Positions 1 to 9,495 are shown, counted from the first letter of the stretch. The stretch: 64,000 nucleotides of DNA from Streptomyces djakartensis (GCF_014651075.1 NZ_BMWE01000025.1:1-64000); one strand, 5' to 3'. The notes: generated from the sequence alone by a model not told the origin. Numbers and translations: made by a program.

Positions 1-39
<39 letters not shown>

Positions 40-60
40 CTCGCCCTGGCCTGCGGGCCG

Positions 61-109
61 GTTGTGGCTGGTCGCGCAGTTCCCCGCGCCCCCAAGAAAA
101 AGGGGCGCG
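61..109. terminator. Repeat-derived terminator hairpin after the NUDIX gene
   Basis: An 8-bp stem (85-92 with 102-109, CGCGCCCC/GGGGCGCG) encloses an A-rich loop, just past the stop of the minus-strand NUDIX gene. The preceding bases (61-84, with the core CGCGCAGTTCCCC) recur almost unchanged at 38836-38860 next to another hairpin. It therefore looks like a copy of a dispersed intergenic repeat that carries a terminator. Confidence 0.6.
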
Positions 110-169
110 ATCCACGGTCAGGACAGACACGTGAGGGGCGATCGTCATAACGGTCGCCCCTTCTCATGC

Positions 170-697
170 TCAGACCGCGAGCCTCGCCCGCGTCGCCTGC
201 AGCAGTCGTACGACCGACTCGTCCGCCACCTGCGGAACCTCGTCGTACCCGAACCAGCGCACGTCGAGGGACTCCTCGCTGATCGTGTGCGCGGCGTCCG
301 GGGACGCCAGGGCCGCGTACTGGACGTCGAAGTGCCAGTGACACGGAGCCGGGATCGGGTGGCGGTCCAGGCGCACCGGGCCGCCCGGCAGCAGGGAGAG
401 CCCCGAGACGCCGGACTCCTCCGTCGCCTCACGCAGGGCCGCGGCCGCGAGCGAGCTGTCGTCCGGCTCGCAGTGGCCGCCCATCTGCAACCACATCTGC
501 AGCTTCCTGTGCAGGGTCAGCAGCACCCGGCCGCCCTCCGGGTCGATGATCAGGGCGCTCGCCGTGATGTGACCCGCCCGGCAGGCCTTCCACAGGCCGT
601 CCGGATGCGCTGCCAGGTGGTCCAGGTAGTCCTGCCGCAGGTCCGCCTGGTCCTCGTAGCCCTTGAGCACGAGGACCGCGTCGTCGTACAGGCTCAC
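170..697 (-). CDS. NUDIX hydrolase
   Basis: The 175-residue product is a NUDIX-fold pyrophosphohydrolase. It hydrolyses some nucleoside-diphosphate-linked substrate that cannot be told from sequence. The Nudix helix is visible as GGHCEPDD followed by REATEESGV. The metal-binding REATEE core is intact, while the upstream spacing is the GGHxE variant seen in one actinobacterial subgroup. The GTG start at 697 is chosen because it overlaps the stop of the upstream protease gene (GTGA), indicating translational coupling. The protein begins VSLYDDAVLVLKGYEDQ. Confidence 0.85.
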   Translation of the reverse strand: MSLYDDAVLVLKGYEDQADLRQDYLDHLAAHPDGLWKACRAGHITASALIIDPEGGRVLLTLHRKLQMWLQMGGHCEPDDSSLAAAALREATEESGVSGLSLLPGGPVRLDRHPIPAPCHWHFDVQYAALASPDAAHTISEESLDVRWFGYDEVPQVADESVVRLLQATRARLAV

Positions 698-2145
698 TCG
701 GCGTCGTCGCCCTTGCTCTTGTCGTCGCCCTCGTCCTTCTTCTTCAGGTCGGGCTTGTCCGCCGCCTCGCCGAGCATCTTGTCGAGCTCGGAGAAGTCGA
801 TCTGCTCGCGGTGCACGAAGCCGTCCGGGTCGTCCAGGTCGGTGGCCGTGGGCAGCATGTCCGGGTGGTGCCACAGGGCGTCCCGGCCGTCGACGCCGCG
901 CGCGTCGGTGAGCGAGGCCCACAGACGGGAGGCGTCGCGCAGACGCCGGGGGCGCAGCTCCAGACCGATCAGCGTGGCGAACGTCTGCTCGGCCGGGCCG
1001 CCCGAGGCGCGGCGGCGGCGCAGCGTCTCGCGAAGGGCGTCGGCGGACGACAGACGGGGTTTCGCGGCGGCGTGGACCACCGCGTCCACCCAGCCCTCGA
1101 CGAGCGCCAGAGCCGTCTCCAGACGGGCCAGGGCGGCCTTCTGCTCAGGCGTGTCCTCCGGCTGGAACATGCCCTGCTGAAGCGCTTCCTGCAGCTGCTC
1201 CGGATTCTGCGGGTCGAACTGGCCGACCACGTCCTCCAGCTTGGCGGTGTCGACCTTGATGCCGCGGGCGTAGCCGTCGACCGCGCCGAACAGGTGCGAG
1301 CGCAGCCACGGCACGTGCGCGAAGAGGCGCTGGTGGGCGGCTTCGCGCAGGGCGAGGTACAGCCGCACCTCCTCCTGGGAGACGCTCAGGTCCTTGCCGA
1401 ACGCCTCGATGTTGACCGGCAGCAGCGCGGCCTTGCCGGCCGGGCCGAGCGGCAGGCCGATGTCGGACGAGCCGACGACCTCACCGGCCAGCACGCCGAC
1501 GGCCTGCCCGATCTGCGTGCCGAACATGGCGCCGCCCATCGAGCGCATCATGCCGATCAGCGGGCCGGCCATGGCCTGCATCTCCTCCGGCAGGACGTCA
1601 CCCATGGCCGTGCCGACGCGCTCGGCGACCGGGTCGACGAGCTCCTTCCAGGCGGGCAGGGTCGCCTCGACCCACTCCGCGCGGCTCCAGGCCACCGCGG
1701 AGGCGGAGCCGGACGGCAGCGACGTGGCGTCGTCGAGCCAGAGATCCGCCAGGCGGACGGCCTCCTCGACGGCCTTGCGCTCGGCGGGGCCGACGCTCGC
1801 GTCCTTGGTGCCGTCAGGGCTGCCCTGGGAGACGGTCTGGCGGGCGATCTGCTTGGCCATGTCCCAGTTCACCGGGCCGCCCTCGTAGGAGAGCATCTGG
1901 CCCAGCTGCTGGAAAGCGGCGCCCAGGTCGTTGGGGTTCAGAGAGCCGAACATGGCTGCGAACGGATTGTCCGCACCGGGGCCGCCGGGGCCGCCGCCGA
2001 AGCCTCCGGCTCCGGGCAGGCCGCCGAAACCGAACGGGTTGGACGGTCCCTGACCACCACCGCTCTGCTGGTCCTTCTTCTTGCCCTCGTCGCCGTCGTC
2101 CGGCTCCTCCGGCGGAAGGCCGAATCCGAATGGGGTGTCACTCAC
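694..2145 (-). CDS. Zincin-like metalloprotease family protein (DUF2342)
   Basis: The 483-residue product belongs to the actinobacterial DUF2342 family (putative zinc-dependent metalloprotease). The N-terminus (about 1-75) is a Gly/Pro-rich low-complexity region. The core has a helical segment with LREAAHQRLFAHVPWL, where the E-A-A-H motif is the suspected metal site. The C-terminus is acidic and Lys-rich and probably disordered. The GTG start gives VSDTPFGFGLPPEE. It is coupled to the downstream NUDIX gene through a GTGA overlap. The true activity and substrate are not established. Confidence 0.8.
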   Translation of the reverse strand: MSDTPFGFGLPPEEPDDGDEGKKKDQQSGGGQGPSNPFGFGGLPGAGGFGGGPGGPGADNPFAAMFGSLNPNDLGAAFQQLGQMLSYEGGPVNWDMAKQIARQTVSQGSPDGTKDASVGPAERKAVEEAVRLADLWLDDATSLPSGSASAVAWSRAEWVEATLPAWKELVDPVAERVGTAMGDVLPEEMQAMAGPLIGMMRSMGGAMFGTQIGQAVGVLAGEVVGSSDIGLPLGPAGKAALLPVNIEAFGKDLSVSQEEVRLYLALREAAHQRLFAHVPWLRSHLFGAVDGYARGIKVDTAKLEDVVGQFDPQNPEQLQEALQQGMFQPEDTPEQKAALARLETALALVEGWVDAVVHAAAKPRLSSADALRETLRRRRASGGPAEQTFATLIGLELRPRRLRDASRLWASLTDARGVDGRDALWHHPDMLPTATDLDDPDGFVHREQIDFSELDKMLGEAADKPDLKKKDEGDDKSKGDDAE

Positions 2146-2337
2146 GGGATTCCTCGGCTGGTAGGGCCGCCGGTTCTTTCCGGCGGCGCGGCTGCCCGAC
2201 AACACCACCCAGCGTAGACACCTGGGACGGATCGGGCCTCAGTGCTTCGCCGACTGACCGCCTGCGGCAGGATGGATGCCACCTGGTACGCACGCATCAC
2301 TCGCGCTCGTACTGAAGACAACCGCTGGAGACGCCCG

Positions 2338-3459
2338 GTGAGTTCCCCAGATCCGCAGGTTCGCGCAGCGCGAAACCAGTCAAACAGTGCCGCGGGTGCC
2401 GCGGCGCGTGGACCCGTCGTCGCGGTCACCGGCGCCGCGTACGGCGTCGGAGCGCTGCTCACCGAGCGGCTCGCCGCGTCCGCCGAGGTCAAACAGGTGC
2501 TGGCCATCGACGAACGACGCGGCGACTGTGCGGCGGCGCAGTGGCACATCCTCGACGTACGGGATCCGGCCATCGCGGACAAGCTGCGCGGCGCCGACGT
2601 GGTGGTGCACCTGGCGCTGGATCTCGACCTGGAGACCGACGCGGCCGCCCGAACGGCCTACAACGTGCGGGGGACGCAGACCGTTTTGACGGCGGCCGCG
2701 GCGGCCGGAGTGCACCGGGTCGTGCTGTGCACCTCGACGATGGTCTACGGGGCCCTGCCGGACAACGAGCTGCCGCTGTCCGAGGACGCGGAGCTGCGGG
2801 CCACGGCGGAGGCGACGGGCGTCGGCGACCTGCTGGAGATCGAGCGGCTGGCCCGGCGGGCGCCACGGGCGCACCCGGGGCTCAACGTCACCGTGCTGCG
2901 GCCGGCCGTCCTGGTCGGAGGTACCGACACCGCGCTGACCAGGTATTTCGAGTCCCCGCGGCTGCTGGTCGTCGCCGGTTCGCGGCCGGCGTGGCAGTTC
3001 TGTCATGTCGAGGATCTGTGCAGCGCGCTGGAGTACGCCGTCCTGGAGAAGGCCGACGGGGAACTCGCCGTGGGCTGCGAGGGGTGGCTGGAGCAGGAGG
3101 AGGTCGAGGAGCTCAGCGGAATCCGCCGGATGGAGCTGCCGTCGGCGGTCGCGCTGGGCGCGGCGGCGCGCCTGCACCGCATCGGGCTCACGCCCTCTCC
3201 CGCGGGCGACCTGGCCTACACCATGTATCCCTGGGTGGTGAGCGGCAGCCGGCTGCACGACGCCGGGTGGCGCCCTCGGTACACCAACGAGGAGGTGCTG
3301 GCGGAGCTCCTGGAGGAGGTCTCCGGCCGGCACACGGTGGCCGGACGGCGACTGGGCCGCAAGGACGCGACGGCCGCGGGTGCCGCGGGTGCGACGGTGG
3401 CGCTGCTGGGCGCTGCGGCGGTGGTGCGGCGGGCACGGAAGGCCCGGCGGCGGATCTAG
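2338..3459 (+). CDS. NAD-dependent epimerase/dehydratase family protein
   Basis: The 373-residue product is an extended short-chain dehydrogenase. A Rossmann motif near the N-terminus (VTGAAYGVGALL) departs from the usual GxxGxxG. Next come an acidic strand end (LAIDERRGDC), DVVVHLALDLD and a CTSTMVYGALPDN segment; Ser and Tyr are present but the full YxxxK is not obvious. The last 25 residues are Ala-rich and then basic (VVRRARKARRRI), which suggests membrane association. The GTG start at 2338 follows no strong ribosome binding site. The substrate is unknown, perhaps a nucleotide sugar. The gene reads toward moaE. Confidence 0.75.
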   Translation: MSSPDPQVRAARNQSNSAAGAAARGPVVAVTGAAYGVGALLTERLAASAEVKQVLAIDERRGDCAAAQWHILDVRDPAIADKLRGADVVVHLALDLDLETDAAARTAYNVRGTQTVLTAAAAAGVHRVVLCTSTMVYGALPDNELPLSEDAELRATAEATGVGDLLEIERLARRAPRAHPGLNVTVLRPAVLVGGTDTALTRYFESPRLLVVAGSRPAWQFCHVEDLCSALEYAVLEKADGELAVGCEGWLEQEEVEELSGIRRMELPSAVALGAAARLHRIGLTPSPAGDLAYTMYPWVVSGSRLHDAGWRPRYTNEEVLAELLEEVSGRHTVAGRRLGRKDATAAGAAGATVALLGAAAVVRRARKARRRI

Positions 3460-3519
3460 GAGCCCGGCCGGCCGGCAGCTCTGTTCCGTGCCGCCGGCCC
3501 CGTGCGGCACGATGGAGGC

Positions 3520-3981
3520 ATGGCATCCACGAACGATCACCCCGGTGAGCAGGCCGCGCAGGACCCGATCAAGCTGATCGGGATTCGGGACACGGCCCTT
3601 TCCGTGGACGAGGTGTTCCGGGCCGTCGGGGACGACGCGGCCGGTGGCACCGCGCTCTTCGTGGGGACCGTGCGGAACCACGACGGCGGCGCGGACGTGG
3701 CGGAGCTGGGGTACTCCTGCCACCCCAGTGCCGAGGCCGAGATGAGGCGGATCGCCGAGAAGGTCGTCGCCGAGTTCCCGGTGCGGGCGCTGGCGGCCGT
3801 GCACAGGGTGGGGGACCTCCGGGTCGGTGACCTCGCCGTGGTCGTCGCCGTCTCGTGTCCGCATCGGGGAGAGGCCTTCGAAGCCTGCCGGAAGCTGATC
3901 GACGACCTCAAGCACGAAGTGCCGATCTGGAAGCACCAGAAATTCTCCGACGGCACCGAGGAGTGGGTCGGGGCCTGCTAG
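3520..3981 (+). CDS. moaE: Molybdopterin synthase catalytic subunit MoaE
   Basis: MoaE converts precursor Z (cPMP) to molybdopterin with the thiocarboxylated small subunit MoaD. The 153-residue product has the family landmarks: GGTALFVGTVRNHDGG, the AVHRVGDLRVGD stretch, and near the C-terminus the IWKHQKFSDGTEEWV segment with the substrate-binding lysine. The ATG at 3520 gives MASTNDHPGEQ; an in-frame GTG at 3502 is the alternative. No other molybdenum cofactor gene is adjacent, so the partner MoaD must be encoded elsewhere. Confidence 0.92.
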   Translation: MASTNDHPGEQAAQDPIKLIGIRDTALSVDEVFRAVGDDAAGGTALFVGTVRNHDGGADVAELGYSCHPSAEAEMRRIAEKVVAEFPVRALAAVHRVGDLRVGDLAVVVAVSCPHRGEAFEACRKLIDDLKHEVPIWKHQKFSDGTEEWVGAC

Positions 3982-4097
3982 AGCGGGAGGTCCGGCTCCA
4001 GTTGCGTAACCGCACCCCTGGCGTGAGCGTTGTCACTGCGGATGGTTAATCTGCTGATCAGTCAGTTGCGGACGCTCAATGGGGTAGGGAGGTCGGC

Positions 4098-4262
4098 ATG
4101 GCGGCGCTCGCCTGGTTGCTGATTCCGCTTGTGGCTGCCATCGGCGCGGGCCTCTGGGGCAGTTGGGCCAACCGGACCCGCAAGGCTCGGGGCGACGGCC
4201 CGGAACTCATCGGCTACGCCCGTTTCCGCGAGGCCATGGAAAAGCCCCGACAGGGCAGCTGA
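4098..4262 (+). CDS. Small single-pass membrane protein
   Basis: A 54-residue open frame starts at ATG 4098 (preceded by AGGGAGGTC, a good ribosome binding site) and stops at TGA 4260-4262. It encodes an N-terminal hydrophobic helix (MAALAWLLIPLVAAIGAGLWGSW) followed by a basic, soluble tail ending EAMEKPRQGS. The function is not recognised. Its position 100 bp ahead of the PDZ/Lon-type protease gene suggests a small membrane partner. Confidence 0.7.
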   Translation: MAALAWLLIPLVAAIGAGLWGSWANRTRKARGDGPELIGYARFREAMEKPRQGS

Positions 4263-4364
4263 AGGCCAGGGAAACAGCAGGTCACACGCGTTTGAGAGCA
4301 CAGGGCCGCCCCGGACGGGCGGCCCTGACGGTGCGCTGACAGGCCCGTCCCGTACTGTCGAGTC

Positions 4365-5456
4365 ATGCCACGCCGCACCGCGACGATGCTCGCCTCCACC
4401 CTGATGCTGATCGCGCTTCTGTGCGCGGGAGTGTTCATCCCCGTGCCGTATTCGGAGATGTCCCCGGGGCCGACGGTGAACACGCTCGGCGACCACGACG
4501 GTGAGCCGGTGCTGCAGATCGCGGGGCGCAAGACGTATGCGACCAGTGGCCACCTGAACATGACGACGGTCCGGGTGACCAGTGCCGACTACCGGATGAA
4601 CCTGGTCGAGGCCGTCTACGGCTGGCTCGCCCATGACAACAAGGTCGTGCCGCACGACACGCTCTACCCGGACGGCAAGACCGAGGAGCAGTCCACCCAG
4701 GAGAACGCCGAGGAGTTCAGTCAGTCCCAGGAGAGCGCCAAGGTCGCGGCACTCAAGGAACTCGACGTTCCGGTGAAGTCCTGGGTGATCGTCTCGACGG
4801 TCGTCAAAAGCTCTCCGGCCGAGGGCAAACTGCACGCCGGGGATGTGATCAAGGCCGTCGACGGCACGGCGGTGAAGGAGCCGGCCGACGTCGCGAAGCT
4901 CGTCACCAAGCACAAGGCGGGCCAGGACGTCCGCTTCACGATCGTCCCCGCCAAGGAGCAGGCCGCCGCGGAGAAGGAGAAGCGGACCCCGACGAAGACG
5001 CAGGACGTAACCATCACCACGACGACCTCCGACGACACCGGCGAGAAGCGCGCCATAGTGGGGATCTCCGCGGGGACCGACCACACGTTCCCGTTCACCA
5101 TCGACATCAAGCTGGCCGACGTCGGCGGCCCCAGCGCCGGTCTGATGTTCGCGCTGGGCATCTACGACAAGCTCACGCCGGGCAGTCTGACCGGGGGCAG
5201 GTTCGTGGCCGGCACGGGGACGATCGACGACCAGGGCAAGGTCGGACCGATCGGCGGCATCGAGATGAAGACCGTGGGTGCACGGGCGAAGGGCGCACGG
5301 TACTTCCTGACGCCCGCCGACAACTGCGCGGCCGCCGCCAAGGACACCCCCGAGGGCCTCACCCTGATCAAGGTGGACACCATCGAGGACGCCCTGGGCG
5401 CCCTCGAGGACCTCCGCAGCGGTGACACGGCCGATCTCCCGAAGTGCCGCAGGTAG
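4365..5456 (+). CDS. PDZ and Lon-type (S16) membrane serine protease, YlbL family
   Basis: The 363-residue product has an N-terminal signal anchor (about 8-28), a PDZ domain around residues 125-195 (VSTVVKSSPAEGKLHAGDVIKAVDG), a Lys/Glu/Thr-rich linker and a C-terminal Lon-type proteolytic domain. The Ser-Lys catalytic dyad is visible: Ser257 in GGPSAGLMF and Lys302 in GGIEMKTVGA, with the spacing usual for Lon. No ATPase domain is present. It should act outside the membrane, probably on secreted or membrane substrates. Start ATG 4365. Confidence 0.9.
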   Translation: MPRRTATMLASTLMLIALLCAGVFIPVPYSEMSPGPTVNTLGDHDGEPVLQIAGRKTYATSGHLNMTTVRVTSADYRMNLVEAVYGWLAHDNKVVPHDTLYPDGKTEEQSTQENAEEFSQSQESAKVAALKELDVPVKSWVIVSTVVKSSPAEGKLHAGDVIKAVDGTAVKEPADVAKLVTKHKAGQDVRFTIVPAKEQAAAEKEKRTPTKTQDVTITTTTSDDTGEKRAIVGISAGTDHTFPFTIDIKLADVGGPSAGLMFALGIYDKLTPGSLTGGRFVAGTGTIDDQGKVGPIGGIEMKTVGARAKGARYFLTPADNCAAAAKDTPEGLTLIKVDTIEDALGALEDLRSGDTADLPKCRR

Positions 5457-5498
5457 GCCGGCGAACCCGGTACCGGTCCGGGCCGCACGGCCGTCCGG

Positions 5499-6041
5499 CT
5501 ACTCCTCGAACGTCGCCGACAATGCCTCCGCCAGGCCCGGCACCAGGCCGGAACCGGTGAGGACCTCCGTGGGGGAGTCCTTCTCACGCAGGCGCAGGGC
5601 CGAGTCGCGGGTGCCGTCGCGCAGGACCGCGACCGTCATCCGGACCTCCTGGCGCTCGGCGTGCTCCGCCACCCACTTCGTCAGCGCGGCCTCGTCCAGA
5701 TTCTGCGGAACCTGAGCCTCCGCGGACGGCGGCAGCATCAGTCGCTCCACGGTGAGGGCGCAGCCGGCCACCGCGTCGGGCCAGGCGATGGTGGCCAGGA
5801 ACTCGTCGAGCGGCTTGCCCGTCGGAATCTCCTCCTGCTCGATCGGGGTCAGACCGGAGTGCTCCGAAGCGTCGTCCAGACCGAGCCGGTCGGCGAGCGA
5901 GGGCTGTTCGGCGCGCAGCCGCGCGGTGTCGACGAGGGCGAAAAGGCGGGCGGGCTGGTCCCAGCCGAGGCCGGAGACGTACTCGTCGATCTCGAGGACG
6001 GCCCGGGTGAGCGGGTTCGCAGCCATGGGAGTGTTGGACAT
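5499..6041 (-). CDS. PPA1309-family conserved actinobacterial protein
   Basis: The 180-residue acidic, soluble protein begins MSNTPMAANPLTRAVLEIDEYVSGLGWDQPARLFALVDTA. I recognise it as the PPA1309-like family, conserved in actinobacteria but of unknown function. No catalytic motif or membrane segment is visible. ATG 6041 is preferred over an in-frame start at 6125. It is divergent from the UPF0182 gene and convergent with the PDZ protease gene. Confidence 0.75.
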   Translation of the reverse strand: MSNTPMAANPLTRAVLEIDEYVSGLGWDQPARLFALVDTARLRAEQPSLADRLGLDDASEHSGLTPIEQEEIPTGKPLDEFLATIAWPDAVAGCALTVERLMLPPSAEAQVPQNLDEAALTKWVAEHAERQEVRMTVAVLRDGTRDSALRLREKDSPTEVLTGSGLVPGLAEALSATFEE

Positions 6042-6074
6042 GGTCACAATCCTGCCTCGTTCCCGGCCGGAATC

Positions 6075-6101
6075 GGGAACCGAGTAAACGGTGAGTAAGT
6101 T
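6075..6101 (+). promoter_or_regulatory. Candidate SigR-type (ECF) promoter
   Basis: GGGAAC at 6075-6080 is followed after exactly 18 bases by GTTG (GTT at 6099-6101). The established SigR consensus is GGGAAT-N18-GTT. It points toward the UPF0182 gene, whose likely start is about 90 bases downstream. The -35 ends in C rather than T, so other ECF sigma factors are possible. Confidence 0.4.
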
Positions 6102-6191
6102 GCATAGGTGGGGGCCCACGATCACGGGGGCCGCAATCGGTCCGTGAAGACGCGGGCTTACGAATCAACAGCGACATTCGAGGTGCGCACC

Positions 6192-9131
6192 TTGGCTTTC
6201 CAGATGCCGGACCGCGGCGGAGGCCCGACAGGGCCGCGGATCAGAGTGGGCCGCCCGTCCCGGCGTGTCCGGACCCTGCTCATGACGCTGGGCGTCCTGG
6301 CCGTCCTCGGCATGGCGTTCACCATGTTCGCGGGTTTTTGGACGGACTGGCTCTGGTACCGGTCGGTGAACTACTCGTCGGTCTTCACCACCACCCTGTG
6401 GACCAAGATCGGGCTCTTCTTCGTCTTCGGTCTGCTCATGGCCCTCGCGGTCGGCTTCAACATCTGGCTGGCGCACCGGCTGCGGCCGCCGCTGAGCGCC
6501 ATGTCGATGGAGCAGCAGAACCTCGACCGCTACCGGATGGGCATCGCGCCCTACAAGACGTGGCTGCTGCTCGGGATCACCGCCCTGGTGGGCCTGATCG
6601 CCGGTGCCTCGGCGTCCAGCCAGTGGCGTACCTGGCTGATGTGGATCAACGGCGTGCCCTTCGGCCAGAAGGACCCCCAGTTCAAGCTGGACGTCTCCTT
6701 CTACGCCTTCGACCTGCCCTGGTACCGGTTCCTGCTCGGCTTCGGCTTCGCCGCCGCGATCCTGTCCGTGATCGCCGCCGCGCTCACGCACTACCTGTAC
6801 GGCGGGCTGCGCGTCACCAGCCCGGGGGCCCGCGCCACGGCGGCGGCCACCGGGCACCTGTCCGTGCTCATCGGTGTCTTCGTGGCTCTGAAGGCGGTCG
6901 CGTACTGGCTCGACCGGTACGGACTCGCGGTCAAGTCCAGTGACTTCAGGGCGACCGACAACTGGACGGGCCTGCGGTACGTCGACGCCAACGCCTACCT
7001 GCCGGCCAAGACGATCCTGTTCTGCATCGCCGTCATCTGCGCGCTGCTGTTCTTCGCCACCATCTGGCGGCGCACCTGGCAGCTGCCCGTGATCGGCTTC
7101 GGATTGATGGTGCTCTCCGCGATCCTCATCGGCGGCCTGTACCCGGCGATCGTGCAGAAGTTCCAGGTCCAGCCGAACGAGCAGGCCAAGGAAGCGCCGT
7201 ACGTCGAGAAGAACCTCGAGGCGACGCGCAAGGCCTACGGCATCGACGGCACCAAGGTCACCGACTACTCGGGCACCGGCAACGCCGAGGACAAGACCAG
7301 GCTGCGCGACGACGTCGACTCCACGGCGAGCATCCGGATCATGGACCCGAACATCGTCTCGCCGACGTTCCAGCAGCTCCAGCAGATCAGGAACTACTAC
7401 GCGTTCCCGAACAACCTGGACGTCGACCGGTACGCCAAGGACGGCAAGGAACAGGACACGGTCATCGGCCTGCGTGAGCTGAACCTCGCGGGCATCCCGA
7501 AGAAGAACTGGATCAACAACCACTTCCGTTACACCCACGGGTACGGAGTGGTGGCCGCCGAGGGCACCAGTGCCGACGCCCAGGGCCGTCCGAACTTCAC
7601 GGAGTCCGACCTGCCCTCCAAAGGCGACCTCGGCACGTACCAGCAGCGCGTCTACTACGGCGAGAAGACCACCACGTACTCGATCGTGGGCGGTCCCCAG
7701 AAGGAGATCGACTACTCCGACGACAACGGCGAGAAGACCACCAGCTACAAGGGCGACAGCGGGGTCGACCTCTCCAACCCGGTCAACCGGGCCGCCTACG
7801 CGTTGGCGTTCGGCGAGCCGCAGATCCTGTACTCCGGTGCCATCGGCGACGGTTCGCGGATCCTGTACAACCGCACGCCCAAGGAGCGCGTCGAGGCGGT
7901 CGCCCCGTGGCTGACCATCGACGGCGACGCCTACCCGGCGGTCGTGAACGGCAAGATCCAGTGGATCGTCGACGCCTACACGACGACGAACGGCTACCCG
8001 TACTCCTCGCGTACGACGCTCGGCGACACCACCGCCGACTCGCTCACCGCCACCAACGACAACCGCGCCGTGGTGGCCCAGCAGAACCAGGTCAACTACA
8101 TCCGCAACTCGGTGAAGGCGACCGTCGACGCCTATACCGGTGAGGTCAAGCTCTACCAGTGGGACACCAAGGACCCGGTCCTGAAGACCTGGATGAAGGC
8201 CTTCCCGGACACGGTCGAGCCCAAGAGCGACATCTCCAAGGACCTGATGGACCATCTGCGCTATCCGCAGGACCTGTTCAAGGTCCAGCGTGAGCTGCTC
8301 ACGCGCTACCACGTGAAGGACGCGACGACGTTCCTCAGCGGCAGCGAGGTGTGGCAGGTGCCGGACGACCCGACGAACCGCTCGGGCAGCGCGGTGCCGC
8401 CGTACTACCTGAGCATGAAGATGCCCGACCAGCAGGCGCAGTCGTTCTCGCTCACGACGACCTTCACCCCCACCGGCCGGGACAACCTCAGCGCGTTCAT
8501 GGCGGTCGACGCCGAGGCCGGCACGAGTGACTACGGCAAGATCAGAATCCTCAAACTGCCGACCAACACCACGGTGAACGGACCGAAGCAGGTCCAGAGC
8601 CAGTTCAACTCCCAGGAGGACATCGCCGAGTCCATCAGGCTCCTGAGGGGCGGCGACTCCGAAGTGGAGTACGGCAACCTGCTGACGGTGCCGCTCGACG
8701 GAGGACTGCTCTACGTGGAGCCGGTCTACGTACGCGGTGGTGGACTGAAGTACCCGCTGCTGCGCAAGGTCCTGGTGACCTACGGAGGCCAGACCGCCTT
8801 CGAGAACACGCTCGACGAGGCCCTCAACAAGATCTTCGGAGCCGACGGGGCGACTCCTGAGCCCCCGGACAGCGGCGATACGACTCCGCCGCCGACCTCC
8901 GACAATCCGACGGTCCAACAGGCCCTGGAGGACGCGCAGAAGGCGTTCGACGCGGGTCAGGAGGCCCTGAAGAACAACGACTGGGAGGCGTACGGCCGGG
9001 CGCAGAAGGACCTTGAGGAAGCCCTGCAGCGAGCCGAGGACGCACAGGCGAGCCGGACCGGCGGCGGGGGCGGGGCGAGCAAGCCCGGCACCGCCCCGAG
9101 CGGCAGCCCGAGCCCCAAGCCGAGCAGTTAG
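6192..9131 (+). CDS. UPF0182 family large integral membrane protein
   Basis: A protein of about 979 residues of the UPF0182 family, whose function is unknown. About seven hydrophobic helices lie in the first third (for example LLMTLGVLAVLGMAFTMFAGF and IGLFFVFGLLMALAVGFNIWL). A very large extracytoplasmic domain follows, with RNYYAFPNNLDVDRY and NWINNHFRYTHGYGVV. The tail is acidic, then Gly/Ser/Pro-rich. TTG at 6192 is chosen because GAGG (6180-6183) lies eight bases upstream, giving MAFQMPDRGGG; ATG 6204 is the alternative. A SigR-like promoter lies upstream. Confidence 0.85.
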   Translation: MAFQMPDRGGGPTGPRIRVGRPSRRVRTLLMTLGVLAVLGMAFTMFAGFWTDWLWYRSVNYSSVFTTTLWTKIGLFFVFGLLMALAVGFNIWLAHRLRPPLSAMSMEQQNLDRYRMGIAPYKTWLLLGITALVGLIAGASASSQWRTWLMWINGVPFGQKDPQFKLDVSFYAFDLPWYRFLLGFGFAAAILSVIAAALTHYLYGGLRVTSPGARATAAATGHLSVLIGVFVALKAVAYWLDRYGLAVKSSDFRATDNWTGLRYVDANAYLPAKTILFCIAVICALLFFATIWRRTWQLPVIGFGLMVLSAILIGGLYPAIVQKFQVQPNEQAKEAPYVEKNLEATRKAYGIDGTKVTDYSGTGNAEDKTRLRDDVDSTASIRIMDPNIVSPTFQQLQQIRNYYAFPNNLDVDRYAKDGKEQDTVIGLRELNLAGIPKKNWINNHFRYTHGYGVVAAEGTSADAQGRPNFTESDLPSKGDLGTYQQRVYYGEKTTTYSIVGGPQKEIDYSDDNGEKTTSYKGDSGVDLSNPVNRAAYALAFGEPQILYSGAIGDGSRILYNRTPKERVEAVAPWLTIDGDAYPAVVNGKIQWIVDAYTTTNGYPYSSRTTLGDTTADSLTATNDNRAVVAQQNQVNYIRNSVKATVDAYTGEVKLYQWDTKDPVLKTWMKAFPDTVEPKSDISKDLMDHLRYPQDLFKVQRELLTRYHVKDATTFLSGSEVWQVPDDPTNRSGSAVPPYYLSMKMPDQQAQSFSLTTTFTPTGRDNLSAFMAVDAEAGTSDYGKIRILKLPTNTTVNGPKQVQSQFNSQEDIAESIRLLRGGDSEVEYGNLLTVPLDGGLLYVEPVYVRGGGLKYPLLRKVLVTYGGQTAFENTLDEALNKIFGADGATPEPPDSGDTTPPPTSDNPTVQQALEDAQKAFDAGQEALKNNDWEAYGRAQKDLEEALQRAEDAQASRTGGGGGASKPGTAPSGSPSPKPSS

Positions 9132-9187
9132 CTCCTGGCCTGGTCAAATGCCCATCCCGCGCCGTGGTACGGTTGTGAACACAACGG

Positions 9188-9261
9188 CGCGGGGTGGAGC
9201 AGCTCGGTAGCTCGCTGGGCTCATAACCCAGAGGTCGCAGGTTCAAATCCTGTCCCCGCTA
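9188..9261 (+). tRNA. Initiator tRNA-fMet (CAU), copy 1
   Basis: A 74-base tRNA with anticodon CAT in the loop CTCATAA. Initiator signatures are present: the three consecutive G-C pairs closing the anticodon stem (CTGGG/CCCAG) and an unpaired first acceptor position (C1 opposite T72). The T-arm GGTTCAAATCC is canonical. The CCA end is not encoded. It is identical to the copy at 11380. Confidence 0.95.
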
Positions 9262-9295
9262 CTGAAGTCGCGATGTTCGAGCGACGGAGCGACAC

Positions 9296-9332
9296 CGAAG
9301 GCCCGGATTCCACAGCGGAATCCGGGCCTTCG
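9296..9332. terminator. Strong hairpin after tRNA-fMet copy 1
   Basis: A perfect 16-bp inverted repeat (9296-9311 with 9317-9332, CGAAGGCCCGGATTCC and its complement) closes a 5-base loop. It lies 35 bases after the tRNA and is a probable transcription terminator without a long U tract, as is common in Streptomyces. Confidence 0.8.
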
Positions 9333-9495
9333 TGATGTGTGAACGCATGTGCTGACGCCTGCTGTGGCCGTGCCGGCGGGGGGAGTTGTGCAATCTGTGT
9401 TTGACTTGTCTCTCTGTGGGCATGTCGACAAAACGCTGTAGTGACCTCAATGGCTGCGGTATACGAGGTGTACCCAGGTTGCAGGTGGTGCGACG

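Noticed and set aside
6165..8918. A 917-codon minus-strand frame antisense to the UPF0182 gene
   Set aside because: The composition is Arg/Val/Asp-rich without domains, and the plus-strand protein is a clear family member.
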